Shown here in pieces: positions 32,614 to 41,439 of a stretch of DNA of 64,000 nucleotides. The DNA comes from Lachnospira pectinoschiza. GTDB lineage: Bacteria > Bacillota > Clostridia > Lachnospirales > Lachnospiraceae. Position numbers and translations under genes: made by a program. The stretch is taken from NCBI RefSeq assembly GCF_900103815.1, contig NZ_FNHZ01000003.1, positions 1 through 64,000 of the forward strand, read 5' to 3'. The notes beneath the pieces were generated by a model. The model saw only the letters and a program-made list of their open reading frames with translations. It was not told the origin of the DNA and did no database searches. Positions within the stretch are counted from its first letter, which is position 1; every line of letters begins with the position of its first letter.

Positions 32614-34050
32614 ATGGGTGCTAAATTAGGGAAAATAGTCGGTAAAAGCATGTACCGACGAAACGGTGGAGCTAACACCAACTTTGTTTACATGTTGACA
32701 GACATATTGCTAGGGATTTTTTCCTACTATATTGCTGCAATAATTAACCATTATTACCTAGATGAAGCAAGTCTATTTTCAGATCTATGGGCAGTTTGTT
32801 TAGGTATCGTCATTATTTATATAATGACCAACAAGGACACAAGGGCATATAATGTTACAACCTTCTTTTACAGAGATAGATTCGTATTATTTGTTACAAG
32901 ATCCTATCTTTTAAGTTTAGCTGTAAATGTATTGCTACCTTACCTTACACATGATAGAAGAATTTATGAAAATGCATTCCAGCTATTCTTCTTTGTCATT
33001 ATTTATTTTATATTGCTCTTAATTAATGCAATGTTTAATAGATACTTAGTTACAAAGACTCATTTGCTATCACAACGTTCTATCATGATTGGAAACAAGA
33101 GAGATTATAAGGATTTCATCCATTGTATGCATAGAAGTAATTTCAATGCTGAAATCGTAGGCTTTCTTTCCTTTGACAGGGAGCAGGGAAAAGATGCCAA
33201 CTATCTTGGAAACATAGATGATTTAGTTGAAATCATTCAGAATAACAATATTGACCAAATTTTTATAATGAGTAAGCATGAGAAAGATATTGCTACAATT
33301 CAGAACATTATGGATATATGTAATGTAATGGGAGTTACTACAAGACTTATCCTTAATGTATATAAATCTAACAGTGTTCAGCGCTACGTAAGTAGTATCG
33401 GAAAGTATCCTGTTATGACATATCACGCAGTACCTCTTAGTATGTCTACAAAATTCTTTAAAAGATTATTTGATATTATAGTTAGTTCGATTCTTATCGT
33501 TGTAACTTCCCCAATTGTTTTAGTTACAGCTATTGCAATAAAGCTTGATTCAAAGGGACCAGTTTTCTTTAAACAAAGAAGAGTTGGTAAAAATGGACGA
33601 ATCTTTGATATGTATAAACTTCGAAGCATGTGTAACGATGCCGAAGCAAAGAAGAAAGATTTGTTAAAAAATAATCAAATGAACAACAACCTTATGTTTA
33701 AAATGAGTGATGATCCACGAATCACAAAGGTTGGACGTTTTATAAGAAAGACAAGTATTGATGAGCTACCACAGTTATTTAATGTTTTAAAGGGTGATAT
33801 GAGTTTGGTGGGTACCAGGCCTCCCACAGTGGATGAAGTAAGCAACTACACTCAAAGACACTGGAAGCGACTTGTTATTTGGCCAGGTATTACGGGAAAT
33901 TGGCAGGTAAATGGCCGTAGTAAAATCACAGACTTTGAAGAAGTAGTTGACTTAGATGTGGAATACATTGACAATTGGACACCATCACTAGACCTAAAGA
34001 TTTTATTAAAGACCTTTGTGTCAGTAATTGGTAGAAATGATGCATATTAA
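32614..34050 (+). CDS. Polyprenyl-phosphate sugar-1-phosphate transferase (priming enzyme, WcaJ/EpsE type)
   Basis: A 478-aa protein starting at the ATG at 32614, with GGGAG upstream; the GTG at 32596 lacks a ribosome site. Four to five N-terminal membrane segments, a Rossmann-like middle domain (QRSIMIGNKRDYKDF ... IDQIFIMSKHE) and the C-terminal bacterial sugar transferase domain (KRLFDIIVSSILIV, GPVFFKQRRVGKNGR, YKLRSM, DELPQLFNVLKGDMSLVGTR) are all present. It loads the first sugar phosphate, commonly glucose or galactose, onto undecaprenyl phosphate. It opens the exopolysaccharide operon. Confidence 0.95.
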   Translation: MGAKLGKIVGKSMYRRNGGANTNFVYMLTDILLGIFSYYIAAIINHYYLDEASLFSDLWAVCLGIVIIYIMTNKDTRAYNVTTFFYRDRFVLFVTRSYLLSLAVNVLLPYLTHDRRIYENAFQLFFFVIIYFILLLINAMFNRYLVTKTHLLSQRSIMIGNKRDYKDFIHCMHRSNFNAEIVGFLSFDREQGKDANYLGNIDDLVEIIQNNNIDQIFIMSKHEKDIATIQNIMDICNVMGVTTRLILNVYKSNSVQRYVSSIGKYPVMTYHAVPLSMSTKFFKRLFDIIVSSILIVVTSPIVLVTAIAIKLDSKGPVFFKQRRVGKNGRIFDMYKLRSMCNDAEAKKKDLLKNNQMNNNLMFKMSDDPRITKVGRFIRKTSIDELPQLFNVLKGDMSLVGTRPPTVDEVSNYTQRHWKRLVIWPGITGNWQVNGRSKITDFEEVVDLDVEYIDNWTPSLDLKILLKTFVSVIGRNDAY

Positions 34051-34060
34051 AGGAGACATT

Positions 34061-34516
34061 ATGAAGATTGCTTTTTTAGCCTCTTCAGGAGGACATTTAG
34101 AAGAAATATCCTGCCTGTATCCAATTGCAAAAAAGTATGACTCTTTTTTAGTAACTGAAGAAGGTGGCCAGGAGAAGACCCTTTGGGGAAACAAATGCAT
34201 AAAAGTGCCACAGATAAATAGAAAACAAAAGGATTTTATCCCTGCCTTTATAAAACTATTTTTAAAGGCAAGGAAAATCCTAAAAAAGGAAAGACCCGAC
34301 GTTGTAATTTCAACCGGTGCCCTAATGACCTATCCTTTTTGTGTGGTGGCAAAGAGACTTGGAGCAAAGGTAATCTATATTGAATCCTTTGCAAGAGTTG
34401 ATTCTGCCTCTCTTACAGGAAAGTTAATGAAAAAGAAAGCTGATTTATTCTGTGTGCAGTGGGAGGAATGCAAAGAATTTTTCCCAGAGGCTGAATATAT
34501 TGGTGGAATCTTTTAG
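34061..34516 (+). CDS. PssD/Alg14-like glycosyltransferase membrane subunit
   Basis: A 151-aa protein; the ATG at 34061 has AAAGGAGAC upstream and is preferred to the frame start at 34028, which lies inside the previous gene. FLASSGGHLEE and VISTGALMTYPFCVVAK match the Alg14/PssD family, which anchors the catalytic Alg13/PssE subunit to the membrane and binds the lipid acceptor. The two genes are 9 nt apart. The pair usually adds glucuronic acid, galactose or GlcNAc as the second sugar. Confidence 0.9.
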   Translation: MKIAFLASSGGHLEEISCLYPIAKKYDSFLVTEEGGQEKTLWGNKCIKVPQINRKQKDFIPAFIKLFLKARKILKKERPDVVISTGALMTYPFCVVAKRLGAKVIYIESFARVDSASLTGKLMKKKADLFCVQWEECKEFFPEAEYIGGIF

Positions 34517-34525
34517 GAGACTTTT

Positions 34526-35017
34526 ATGATATTTATTTCACTAGGAACTCAGAAGTTCCAATTTAACAGACTATTAAAACTTGTAGATGACTTAAAAGAA
34601 GAAGGCCTTATAAAAGAGGAAATATTTGCTCAAGTTGGAAACAGCGATTATAAGCCAAGAAATTACCAGTATTTAGACTTTCTTTCAAATGAAGAATTTA
34701 CTAAAAAGATGGAGGAGGCTTCCTTGATAATTAGTCACAGCGGGGTAGGAACAATTTTAAAGGCCCTTAATAAGGACAAGCCTATAATTGTAGCCCCTAG
34801 ACTAGCGAAGTTTAAGGAACATGTGGATGATCACCAGATAGAGATTGCGAAAGCATTTTCAAAAAAGAATTTCTGCTTCATCTATGAAGAGGGGGACGAC
34901 CTTGTCTCACTCATAAATAAAGCAAAGACACACAAGTTTGACAAATACGTTTCAAGTAAAGATAAAGTAATTGCAAGATTAGAAGATTACCTAGCTAGAT
35001 TAGAAGAAAGTCTATAG
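34526..35017 (+). CDS. PssE/Alg13-like glycosyltransferase catalytic subunit
   Basis: A 163-aa GT28 C-terminal-type protein: MIFISLGTQKFQFNRLLKL, SHSGVGTILKAL (sugar-nucleotide binding) and PRLAKFKEHVDDHQ. It works as a pair with the PssD-like protein just upstream, adding the second sugar to the lipid carrier at the inner face of the membrane. Confidence 0.92.
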   Translation: MIFISLGTQKFQFNRLLKLVDDLKEEGLIKEEIFAQVGNSDYKPRNYQYLDFLSNEEFTKKMEEASLIISHSGVGTILKALNKDKPIIVAPRLAKFKEHVDDHQIEIAKAFSKKNFCFIYEEGDDLVSLINKAKTHKFDKYVSSKDKVIARLEDYLARLEESL

Positions 35018-35047
35018 GAAAGGAAACTATTAAGAAAGGAAAGATTT

Positions 35048-36475
35048 ATGTTTAAGATTATTGTAGCTAACTTTCATTTAGAAAAGATTCTTTGGATTAT
35101 TAAGAAGAATCTCACTTACATGGTATTTTGTGGCCTAGTTGCTGCACTTTTATTTGGAGGATATGCTTATGCAACTCGTAGTTCTGTATATCAGGCTAAG
35201 ATTTCATTTTACGCATACTCAGATCCAGACTACGCTTCAGATACTTCTGTAAATATCACTTATAGCGAAGTAAATCAGGCAAAGAACCTCATTTCTAGCT
35301 ATACACAGATTTTAAAGAGTAACACATTCCTTGAAGCCTTAAAGGAGGAGACAGGACTTAATTACTCAACATCTACTTTTAAAAATATTATCTCTACAAG
35401 TGCCGTTGAAGATACAGCCGTATTCTATGTTTACGTTGTAGACTCAAACCCACTTAATGCACAGAAAATCGCCAACGCAATTGGTGAATTAGCACCAGAT
35501 ATGATTGTAACTTTAGTTAAGGCCGGTGGTGTACAGGTGCTTGATTCTGCAGAGCTTCCAACAAGCCCATATCAGCAGACAAATGTACCATTTACAGCCA
35601 TCCTTGGATTCTTCTTTGGTGCAATCCTTGCCTTTATCTTCTTTATCTTAAAGGGCTTACTAAACACAACCATTAGAAAGAAGTACGAAATCGAGGATAT
35701 GTTTACAATTCCAATCCTTGGTGATGTACCTGAAATCGAAACTGAAGAGGCTAAGGGGGTTATTAAGAATTCTTCTTACAACCCTAAGGTTTTAAATGAG
35801 GATAGCACTTTCACAATTACTGAGGCCTATAACTCAATTAGAACTAAGCTTTTATATACAGCTAAGGATCAGAAATGCCCAATTTATGGCATTACTAGTG
35901 CAGATTCCGGTGAGGGTAAGTCCCTTAACTCTATGAACCTTGCCATTAGCTATTCTTTCCTTGGTAAGAAGGTTTTACTTATTGATGGTGACTTAAGAAA
36001 GAGCGGTATCTCAAGAGTATTAAAGACTACTTCTCGTCAGGGCTTAAGCCAGTACCTTGCAGGTATTAATAAGGACTATGAACTATTTAACTATAATAAC
36101 AACTTAGACATTTTATTTGCTGGTGAGATTCCTCCAAACCCTATGGAATTATTATCTAGTGAAAAATGTAAAAACTTACTTGAGAGCTTAAAAGAAACTT
36201 ACGATGTTATCTTTATTGACTTCCCACCTGTTGGCGAAGTAGCAGATGCTCTTGCCCTTGCTGATAGCGTTACAAGCTTCGTCTTAGTTGTTCGCGAGAA
36301 CCACACTAAGTTTGATAAGGAAGAAAATGTAATTAGAACTATCGAGCCACTTGGAGCTGACATTTGCGGATTTATCTATAATGGCATCGCCGTAAACTCT
36401 AGAGAATACAAGTACAACACAAAGAAGTACGGTAAGGAATACGGCTACGGTTTAAAATATAGCGCAAGCAAGTAA
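35048..36475 (+). CDS. Fused Wzz/chain-length protein and BY-type tyrosine autokinase
   Basis: A 475-aa protein that joins the membrane adaptor and kinase which most Firmicutes keep as two proteins. The Wzz domain has membrane segments at about 20-42 and 178-203. The kinase follows: Walker A SADSGEGKSLNSMN (about 283-297), Walker A' VLLIDGDLRKSG, Walker B DVIFIDFPPVG. The C-terminal tail holds eight tyrosines in about 23 residues (SREYKYNTKKYGKEYGYGLKY), the autophosphorylation cluster. It would control polymerisation and export of the polysaccharide by Wzy. Confidence 0.92.
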   Translation: MFKIIVANFHLEKILWIIKKNLTYMVFCGLVAALLFGGYAYATRSSVYQAKISFYAYSDPDYASDTSVNITYSEVNQAKNLISSYTQILKSNTFLEALKEETGLNYSTSTFKNIISTSAVEDTAVFYVYVVDSNPLNAQKIANAIGELAPDMIVTLVKAGGVQVLDSAELPTSPYQQTNVPFTAILGFFFGAILAFIFFILKGLLNTTIRKKYEIEDMFTIPILGDVPEIETEEAKGVIKNSSYNPKVLNEDSTFTITEAYNSIRTKLLYTAKDQKCPIYGITSADSGEGKSLNSMNLAISYSFLGKKVLLIDGDLRKSGISRVLKTTSRQGLSQYLAGINKDYELFNYNNNLDILFAGEIPPNPMELLSSEKCKNLLESLKETYDVIFIDFPPVGEVADALALADSVTSFVLVVRENHTKFDKEENVIRTIEPLGADICGFIYNGIAVNSREYKYNTKKYGKEYGYGLKYSASK

Positions 36476-36500
36476 ATTAAATTCAAAAGTGAGGTAAGAC

Positions 36501-37484
36501 ATGCAGGTTAGTATCATAGTTCCAGTTTATAACACATCAAAATATCTAAGGCGATGTGCCGATCATCTTGTAGGTCAAAGCCTTACGGACATAGAAATCA
36601 TTTTCATAAATGATGGCTCAACAGATGATTCCCTAGAAATTCTAGAGGAATATAAGAGGGCCTATCCTGACAAGGTAAAAGTTGTATCTAAGAAAAACGG
36701 CGGTCAAGCCACTGCAAGAAACTTAGGTATAACTCTTGCCACAGGAGATTACATTGCTTTTGCAGACTCTGACGATTTCGTGGAAGAGGATATGTTTAAA
36801 ACCATGTATGAGTCAGCAATAAAGAATGATGCAGATTATGTGGAATGTTATTTTCACTTTATAGAAGATAAGAATGGGGACTATAAGGAGCTTAAAACTA
36901 GAGGTGAAGTTAGAGCCCATAAGGACAATAAGGATATGTTTATAAATCCTCAGGTTTCCCCTTGGAATAAGCTCTACAAGGCTTCAATCCTTAAGGAGAA
37001 TAACATTAAATTCCCAGAAGGCTTAATTTACGAGGACACTGCATTTTTTATAAAAACCATTCCTTTTATTAAGACTAGTAACTACGTCTCAGACCCTTTT
37101 GTTCACTACTTTTTAAGAGTGGGTTCTACCATGAACTCTAAATCCTTAAAGGCACAGCAAAAGACTGGGGACATAATTCTAGTTTTAAAGGACATTATTG
37201 ATTTTTATAAAGATAAGGGTTTCTATGAAGAATACAAAAAGGAACTTGAATACTTTATCTCTAAGATTTTGCTATGCAGCAACATAAGCAGAATCGGACG
37301 AGTTACAGATAAGAAATTAAAGAAGAAACTAATTAGAGATAGTTTTTATAATCTTGAGAATTGGTTTCCAGAATATAAAAAGAATCCTTATTATCAGGGC
37401 AAGTTAAAGACCTACATTAACTTCATTAGCCCTTATAATGCAGGATTAATAAGTTTAGTTTTAGCTAGACTTATGAGAGGTTAG
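36501..37484 (+). CDS. GT2 glycosyltransferase
   Basis: A 327-aa GT-A fold enzyme: SIIVPVYNTSKYLRRCADHL, INDGSTDDS, GGQATARNLG and DSDDFVEED (metal-binding DxD). PWNKLYKASIL and IYEDTAFF are typical acceptor-side motifs of EPS/teichoic GT2 enzymes. It probably adds a sugar to the lipid-linked repeat unit; donor and linkage cannot be read from sequence. GTGAGG precedes the start. Confidence 0.92.
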   Translation: MQVSIIVPVYNTSKYLRRCADHLVGQSLTDIEIIFINDGSTDDSLEILEEYKRAYPDKVKVVSKKNGGQATARNLGITLATGDYIAFADSDDFVEEDMFKTMYESAIKNDADYVECYFHFIEDKNGDYKELKTRGEVRAHKDNKDMFINPQVSPWNKLYKASILKENNIKFPEGLIYEDTAFFIKTIPFIKTSNYVSDPFVHYFLRVGSTMNSKSLKAQQKTGDIILVLKDIIDFYKDKGFYEEYKKELEYFISKILLCSNISRIGRVTDKKLKKKLIRDSFYNLENWFPEYKKNPYYQGKLKTYINFISPYNAGLISLVLARLMRG

Positions 37485-37488
37485 TAAA

Positions 37489-38418
37489 ATGAAAATTTCA
37501 GTAGCAATGGCTTCCTATAACGGAGCCGACTTTATAATTGAACAGTTAGAATCAGTAATTAATCAGACTAAAAAGGTAGACGAAATCATTATTTGCGATG
37601 ATGGTTCAAAGGATAAGACTTTTGAAATCGTGACTAATTACATCAAGGAAAAGAAGTTAGAAAATCTAATTAAGCTAGTTAAGAATGAAGAAAATCTTGG
37701 CTATGCCTCAAACTTTCTAAAAGCTGTAAGCCTTACAACTGGCGACTACATTTTCTTTTGTGATCAGGATGATTTATGGGTGGAAGATAAGGTGGAAAAA
37801 ATGACTAGCCTTATGGAGGCAAACACTAATATCGACCTTCTCTGCTCCGAGTTTGATAGCTTTGTATCTTCTAAAGATGCCCCTAGACCATCAAAAGAGG
37901 CAACTAAGACTTTTACAAACAATAAAGAGCTAGTAAAGCTAGACTTTAATTCTACTAACATCTTTATTGGCTGTGAAGGTTGCTGCATGCTTGTTAGAAG
38001 AAGCTTTTACGATGATATCAAGGACTTCTGGTATAAGGGCTGGGCTCATGATGAGTTCTTTTGGAAAATGGCTCTCGTTCGCGGCGGCCTCTACTTCTAT
38101 CATGGCATAACTCTTCATAGACGACTTCATTCTAACAACGTCACCATGCATAAGATGCGTGACTTAAAAAAGAGAATTAACTTCCTTGAGGATTTAAAGA
38201 AAAGCCATGCACAGACTTTAACTTATGTTGAGGCCAGTGACAAAGATTTGAAAAAAATCGACCTTTTAAAGAAAAATATAAAGGCTACTGATTTACGAAT
38301 TGAAATTTTAAGGGATAAGAAAATTTTTAACACCATCCCACTAATCTTTAAATATAACAATTGTTATCACAGCAGAAAGTCAATTCCTGTGGAGCTTATG
38401 ATGGCAATTAAGAACTAA
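37489..38418 (+). CDS. GT2 glycosyltransferase, rhamnosyltransferase-like
   Basis: A 309-aa GT2 enzyme beginning 5 nt after the previous stop. VAMASYNGADFIIEQLESV, CDDGSKDKT, FCDQDDLWVEDK and the HDEFFW motif later on resemble WbbL/RfbF-type rhamnosyl- or similar transferases. That substrate is a family hint only. It acts in assembly of the repeat unit. Confidence 0.9.
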   Translation: MKISVAMASYNGADFIIEQLESVINQTKKVDEIIICDDGSKDKTFEIVTNYIKEKKLENLIKLVKNEENLGYASNFLKAVSLTTGDYIFFCDQDDLWVEDKVEKMTSLMEANTNIDLLCSEFDSFVSSKDAPRPSKEATKTFTNNKELVKLDFNSTNIFIGCEGCCMLVRRSFYDDIKDFWYKGWAHDEFFWKMALVRGGLYFYHGITLHRRLHSNNVTMHKMRDLKKRINFLEDLKKSHAQTLTYVEASDKDLKKIDLLKKNIKATDLRIEILRDKKIFNTIPLIFKYNNCYHSRKSIPVELMMAIKN

Positions 38419-38445
38419 TAATTTACTTTCTAGATTGGAGAATAT

Positions 38446-39807
38446 ATGAAAAGTAAATATATAAAAGATAAGTACGAAAAGAACTTCTATAGTAAAATTG
38501 CCTGGCTCTTTTTATTTGCCATTTATGTACTTCCACAGTACTTTGGCTTCCACCTAGCCATCGATTTTACTGCCCAACGTATTATGCTTATTATCGTCTT
38601 ATTTATCATTTTCACCTCACAAGTGGAAGTAAAGAGATTTACAGGAATGATAATGGAACTTAAGCATAGCATTTTCATTGGGCTCTACATTTTCGTAACT
38701 TTATATACTTTGGTATTACGTGCAGATATTAGTGCCTTTCTTAATCCCTTTATTGAATTTTTGATTTTATTTACATTGATTTATTTAATAAAGACAGAAT
38801 ATGGCGCTGATTACGTTTTCAAATGGATTATAAGATTTATATATTTCCTACTAATTATGGGCGTTATAGAATACCTACTTGGGGAGAGTTTATTTGCAAA
38901 GCTTGAAACCATTAAGGGCCTATACACTGGTGCCTTTGTTAGATCAGGAAGTTACAGAATCATGGGACCTGCTATCCATTCCCTAGGATACGGACTTATG
39001 CTTGTTACCATGACACCTTTCGTAGTCTTTGACTACAAAAATAACAGAATTGATTTCCTTTTAAGAAAAGGTCTTTTGATTCTTCTTATTGTAAATGTAT
39101 TTTTATGCGGCTCACGTTCAACCCTTTCAATTCTCTTCTTTGAGCTTCTTGCTTTATTTATTTTTTCAAGCAAGGAACATAAAAGAAGATTCGGGGCAGT
39201 GTTTGTGCCTTTCATACTTATTATGATTGTGGTGGTATTCCTAACACAGAACATGGCCTTTGGTAGATACGTTATGCTTCAGATTACAAGTATTATAGAT
39301 GAAGGCTTTGGAACAAACTTTTCTGTAAACTACGGTGCTGATTCAGCCTTGGCAGAGTCTTCAAACTACAGAGCCCAGCTCTATGACATTTTTAAATTAA
39401 AATGGTTAAACCCACTTGTAGGTATTGGTAGAAAGCGTTCCTTTGGTGCCGAGATTAACGGTTCCTACGTTTACAGTGTAGATAATTACTACATTTGCGA
39501 ATATATCCGTTACGCTTATCCTGGTCTTTTTAGCTACATTTTAATAATCTTTAGCTTCCTAAAAGACTTTGTGAAAAAAATTTACCGCTACAAAGACCCT
39601 TATTGCATCGTACTTTTCGTTGGTGTAGTAAGTGCCTATGCTAATTTATTTTGGATTGACTCCCTTATGAACTTAAAGTACATATACATTTTATTTGCAC
39701 TTTTCATATGTAGAGATTGCTATTCACATCCCCTTAAGGAAATTCCAAAAGAGGATAGTAAATTAAAGACAAATTCAAAATACATTAAGAAGTCAGTTTT
39801 ATATTAA
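38446..39807 (+). CDS. Wzy-like polysaccharide polymerase (O-antigen ligase/polymerase family)
   Basis: A 453-aa integral membrane protein with about 11 segments. The large loop containing SSNYRAQLYDIFKLKWLNPLVG and GIGRKRSFG is typical of Wzy-like proteins. It would join flipped repeat units on the outer face of the membrane. Placement between glycosyltransferase genes fits. Sequence identity within this family is always low, so the call rests on topology, loop and context. Confidence 0.85.
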   Translation: MKSKYIKDKYEKNFYSKIAWLFLFAIYVLPQYFGFHLAIDFTAQRIMLIIVLFIIFTSQVEVKRFTGMIMELKHSIFIGLYIFVTLYTLVLRADISAFLNPFIEFLILFTLIYLIKTEYGADYVFKWIIRFIYFLLIMGVIEYLLGESLFAKLETIKGLYTGAFVRSGSYRIMGPAIHSLGYGLMLVTMTPFVVFDYKNNRIDFLLRKGLLILLIVNVFLCGSRSTLSILFFELLALFIFSSKEHKRRFGAVFVPFILIMIVVVFLTQNMAFGRYVMLQITSIIDEGFGTNFSVNYGADSALAESSNYRAQLYDIFKLKWLNPLVGIGRKRSFGAEINGSYVYSVDNYYICEYIRYAYPGLFSYILIIFSFLKDFVKKIYRYKDPYCIVLFVGVVSAYANLFWIDSLMNLKYIYILFALFICRDCYSHPLKEIPKEDSKLKTNSKYIKKSVLY

Positions 39808-39855
39808 CTTGCTTTTAATTAGTTAAAAGCAGCTGCTAAGATTTAGGAGGATCAA

Positions 39856-40701
39856 ATGACTAATAATACAAACAAAATTCCTAAGATTCTACATTATTGC
39901 TGGTTTGGCGGTAAGCCACTTCCAAAGGACCTAAAAGAATGCCTTGACACTTGGGAAAAACTAAAGGGCTATAAGATAATGCGTTGGGATGAATCTAATT
40001 GTTCTTTTGATGAAAATGATTTTGTAAGAAAGACCTTTAAAGAAAGAAAGTTAGGCTTCATTGGAGATTACTATAGATTAAAGGCTGTATATGAATACGG
40101 CGGAATTTATCTTGATACAGATGTTAAAGTAAACAAAAGCTTTGATAACTTGCTTGATTACCCTTGCTTTATTAACTTCATCTTTGATGATTCAGTAGGA
40201 ACCGCCATCATTGGTGCAAAGCCAGGCAATAAGTATATTAAAGATTTACTTGATATGTATGATAACACTGTTTTTGGAAAGACTCCTAATGGCAAGCAGC
40301 TAGATTTTGTAGATGGAAAATATATTGCCTACGGTTATCCAACAAGTAATTATTATCACACTTACCACATTTTAAAGACCTATAAAGACTTTAAGTTAAA
40401 CAACAAGTTCCAGGATTTAGGCGACTTTGTAATCTTCCCTAAGGAGTATTTTGAAATCGGTACTCTAACAGGTAGACACTATGCAATTCACCTAAATGCA
40501 GGAGAGTGGAGAACTAAGTCTGACAACGAAGGTCAGGGATTAAAAGCAAAGATTAAAGGATTTTTAAAGAAAAATCCAGCAATCTATGATAAAGTACAAA
40601 TACTAGTTAGAAAGAAAAGATATAAGGAATTAAAGAAAAATATTCCTTTCTATTCTTACTATCTAGCCCAGAGAAATAACACAGAATTACCAAATTTATA
40701 A
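39856..40701 (+). CDS. GT32-type glycosyltransferase (capsular/EPS mannosyl-, galactosyl-like)
   Basis: A 281-aa protein with PKILHYCWFGGKPLP, GDYYRLKAVYEYGGIYLDTDV (DxD sugar-binding motif) and HLNAGEWR near the end, standard for the GT32/Gly_transf_sug family. AGGAGG precedes the ATG. It would add a side or backbone sugar. Confidence 0.92.
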   Translation: MTNNTNKIPKILHYCWFGGKPLPKDLKECLDTWEKLKGYKIMRWDESNCSFDENDFVRKTFKERKLGFIGDYYRLKAVYEYGGIYLDTDVKVNKSFDNLLDYPCFINFIFDDSVGTAIIGAKPGNKYIKDLLDMYDNTVFGKTPNGKQLDFVDGKYIAYGYPTSNYYHTYHILKTYKDFKLNNKFQDLGDFVIFPKEYFEIGTLTGRHYAIHLNAGEWRTKSDNEGQGLKAKIKGFLKKNPAIYDKVQILVRKKRYKELKKNIPFYSYYLAQRNNTELPNL

Positions 40702-40740
40702 GCTATAAATAATCCTGTTTGTTAAAAATGGAGGATATCT

Positions 40741-41439
40741 ATGGATGGTTACACACAGATTAGCTATAACGAGCTATTTAAATTAATATTTGATCAACAA
40801 ACACAAAGCGTTTCATATGGACTATTAATTTTAGCAGTCTTTGGGCTTGCATTGATAACACATTCTATATGTCTTTTTCTTTCAAAAAGAGAAATTAGAA
40901 AGGTTAAGGCATTAGATGAAACAATAATAATTGCAATACTTGCTTACGCCTGCGTATTGCTTAGCATTACCTTCTTTAATAGAGAAGAGGGCTCAAGGGG
41001 CACAATAAATTTAGATACTAGAGTTACCCAGACGGTGATTAAAACATTTTTTGAATTTATCTGTCACCCAACAAGGCTCCCATTAACTAAGTTACTATTA
41101 AAAAATTTAGGAGAAGTCGGTGCTATAACAGCGTCTATTTATTACATTTTAAATATAGCGCTCTTTATGCCTTGGGGCTTTATTCTTAGTGTGGCTCATT
41201 ATAAAGAAGGCTTAATTGGAAAATTATTATTGCCCTTCCTATACAGCGTTATAACTAGTGGAACTATCGAAACCGTGCAGTTAATCACAGGTCGTGGTTA
41301 TTTTGAAGTGGAAGATATTATCACTAATATAACTGGTGGGCTCATAGGCGCAATACTTGCTTGTTTAGTAATGCTAATTATAAGACTAATCAAAAAAGCT
41401 AGAAATAAAAATGGAGGAAATTATGGCTTCAAAGAATAA
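40741..41439 (+). CDS. VanZ-family membrane protein
   Basis: A 232-aa protein with five to six membrane segments; TVIKTFFEFICHP and SVITSGTIETVQLITGRGYFEVEDIITNT-like blocks are the VanZ signature (here GRGYFEVEDI and NITGG). VanZ-like proteins lower susceptibility to glycopeptides in some organisms and otherwise have unknown roles. They are often placed in cell-surface polysaccharide operons. It overlaps the next gene by 17 nt. Confidence 0.85.
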   Translation: MDGYTQISYNELFKLIFDQQTQSVSYGLLILAVFGLALITHSICLFLSKREIRKVKALDETIIIAILAYACVLLSITFFNREEGSRGTINLDTRVTQTVIKTFFEFICHPTRLPLTKLLLKNLGEVGAITASIYYILNIALFMPWGFILSVAHYKEGLIGKLLLPFLYSVITSGTIETVQLITGRGYFEVEDIITNITGGLIGAILACLVMLIIRLIKKARNKNGGNYGFKE

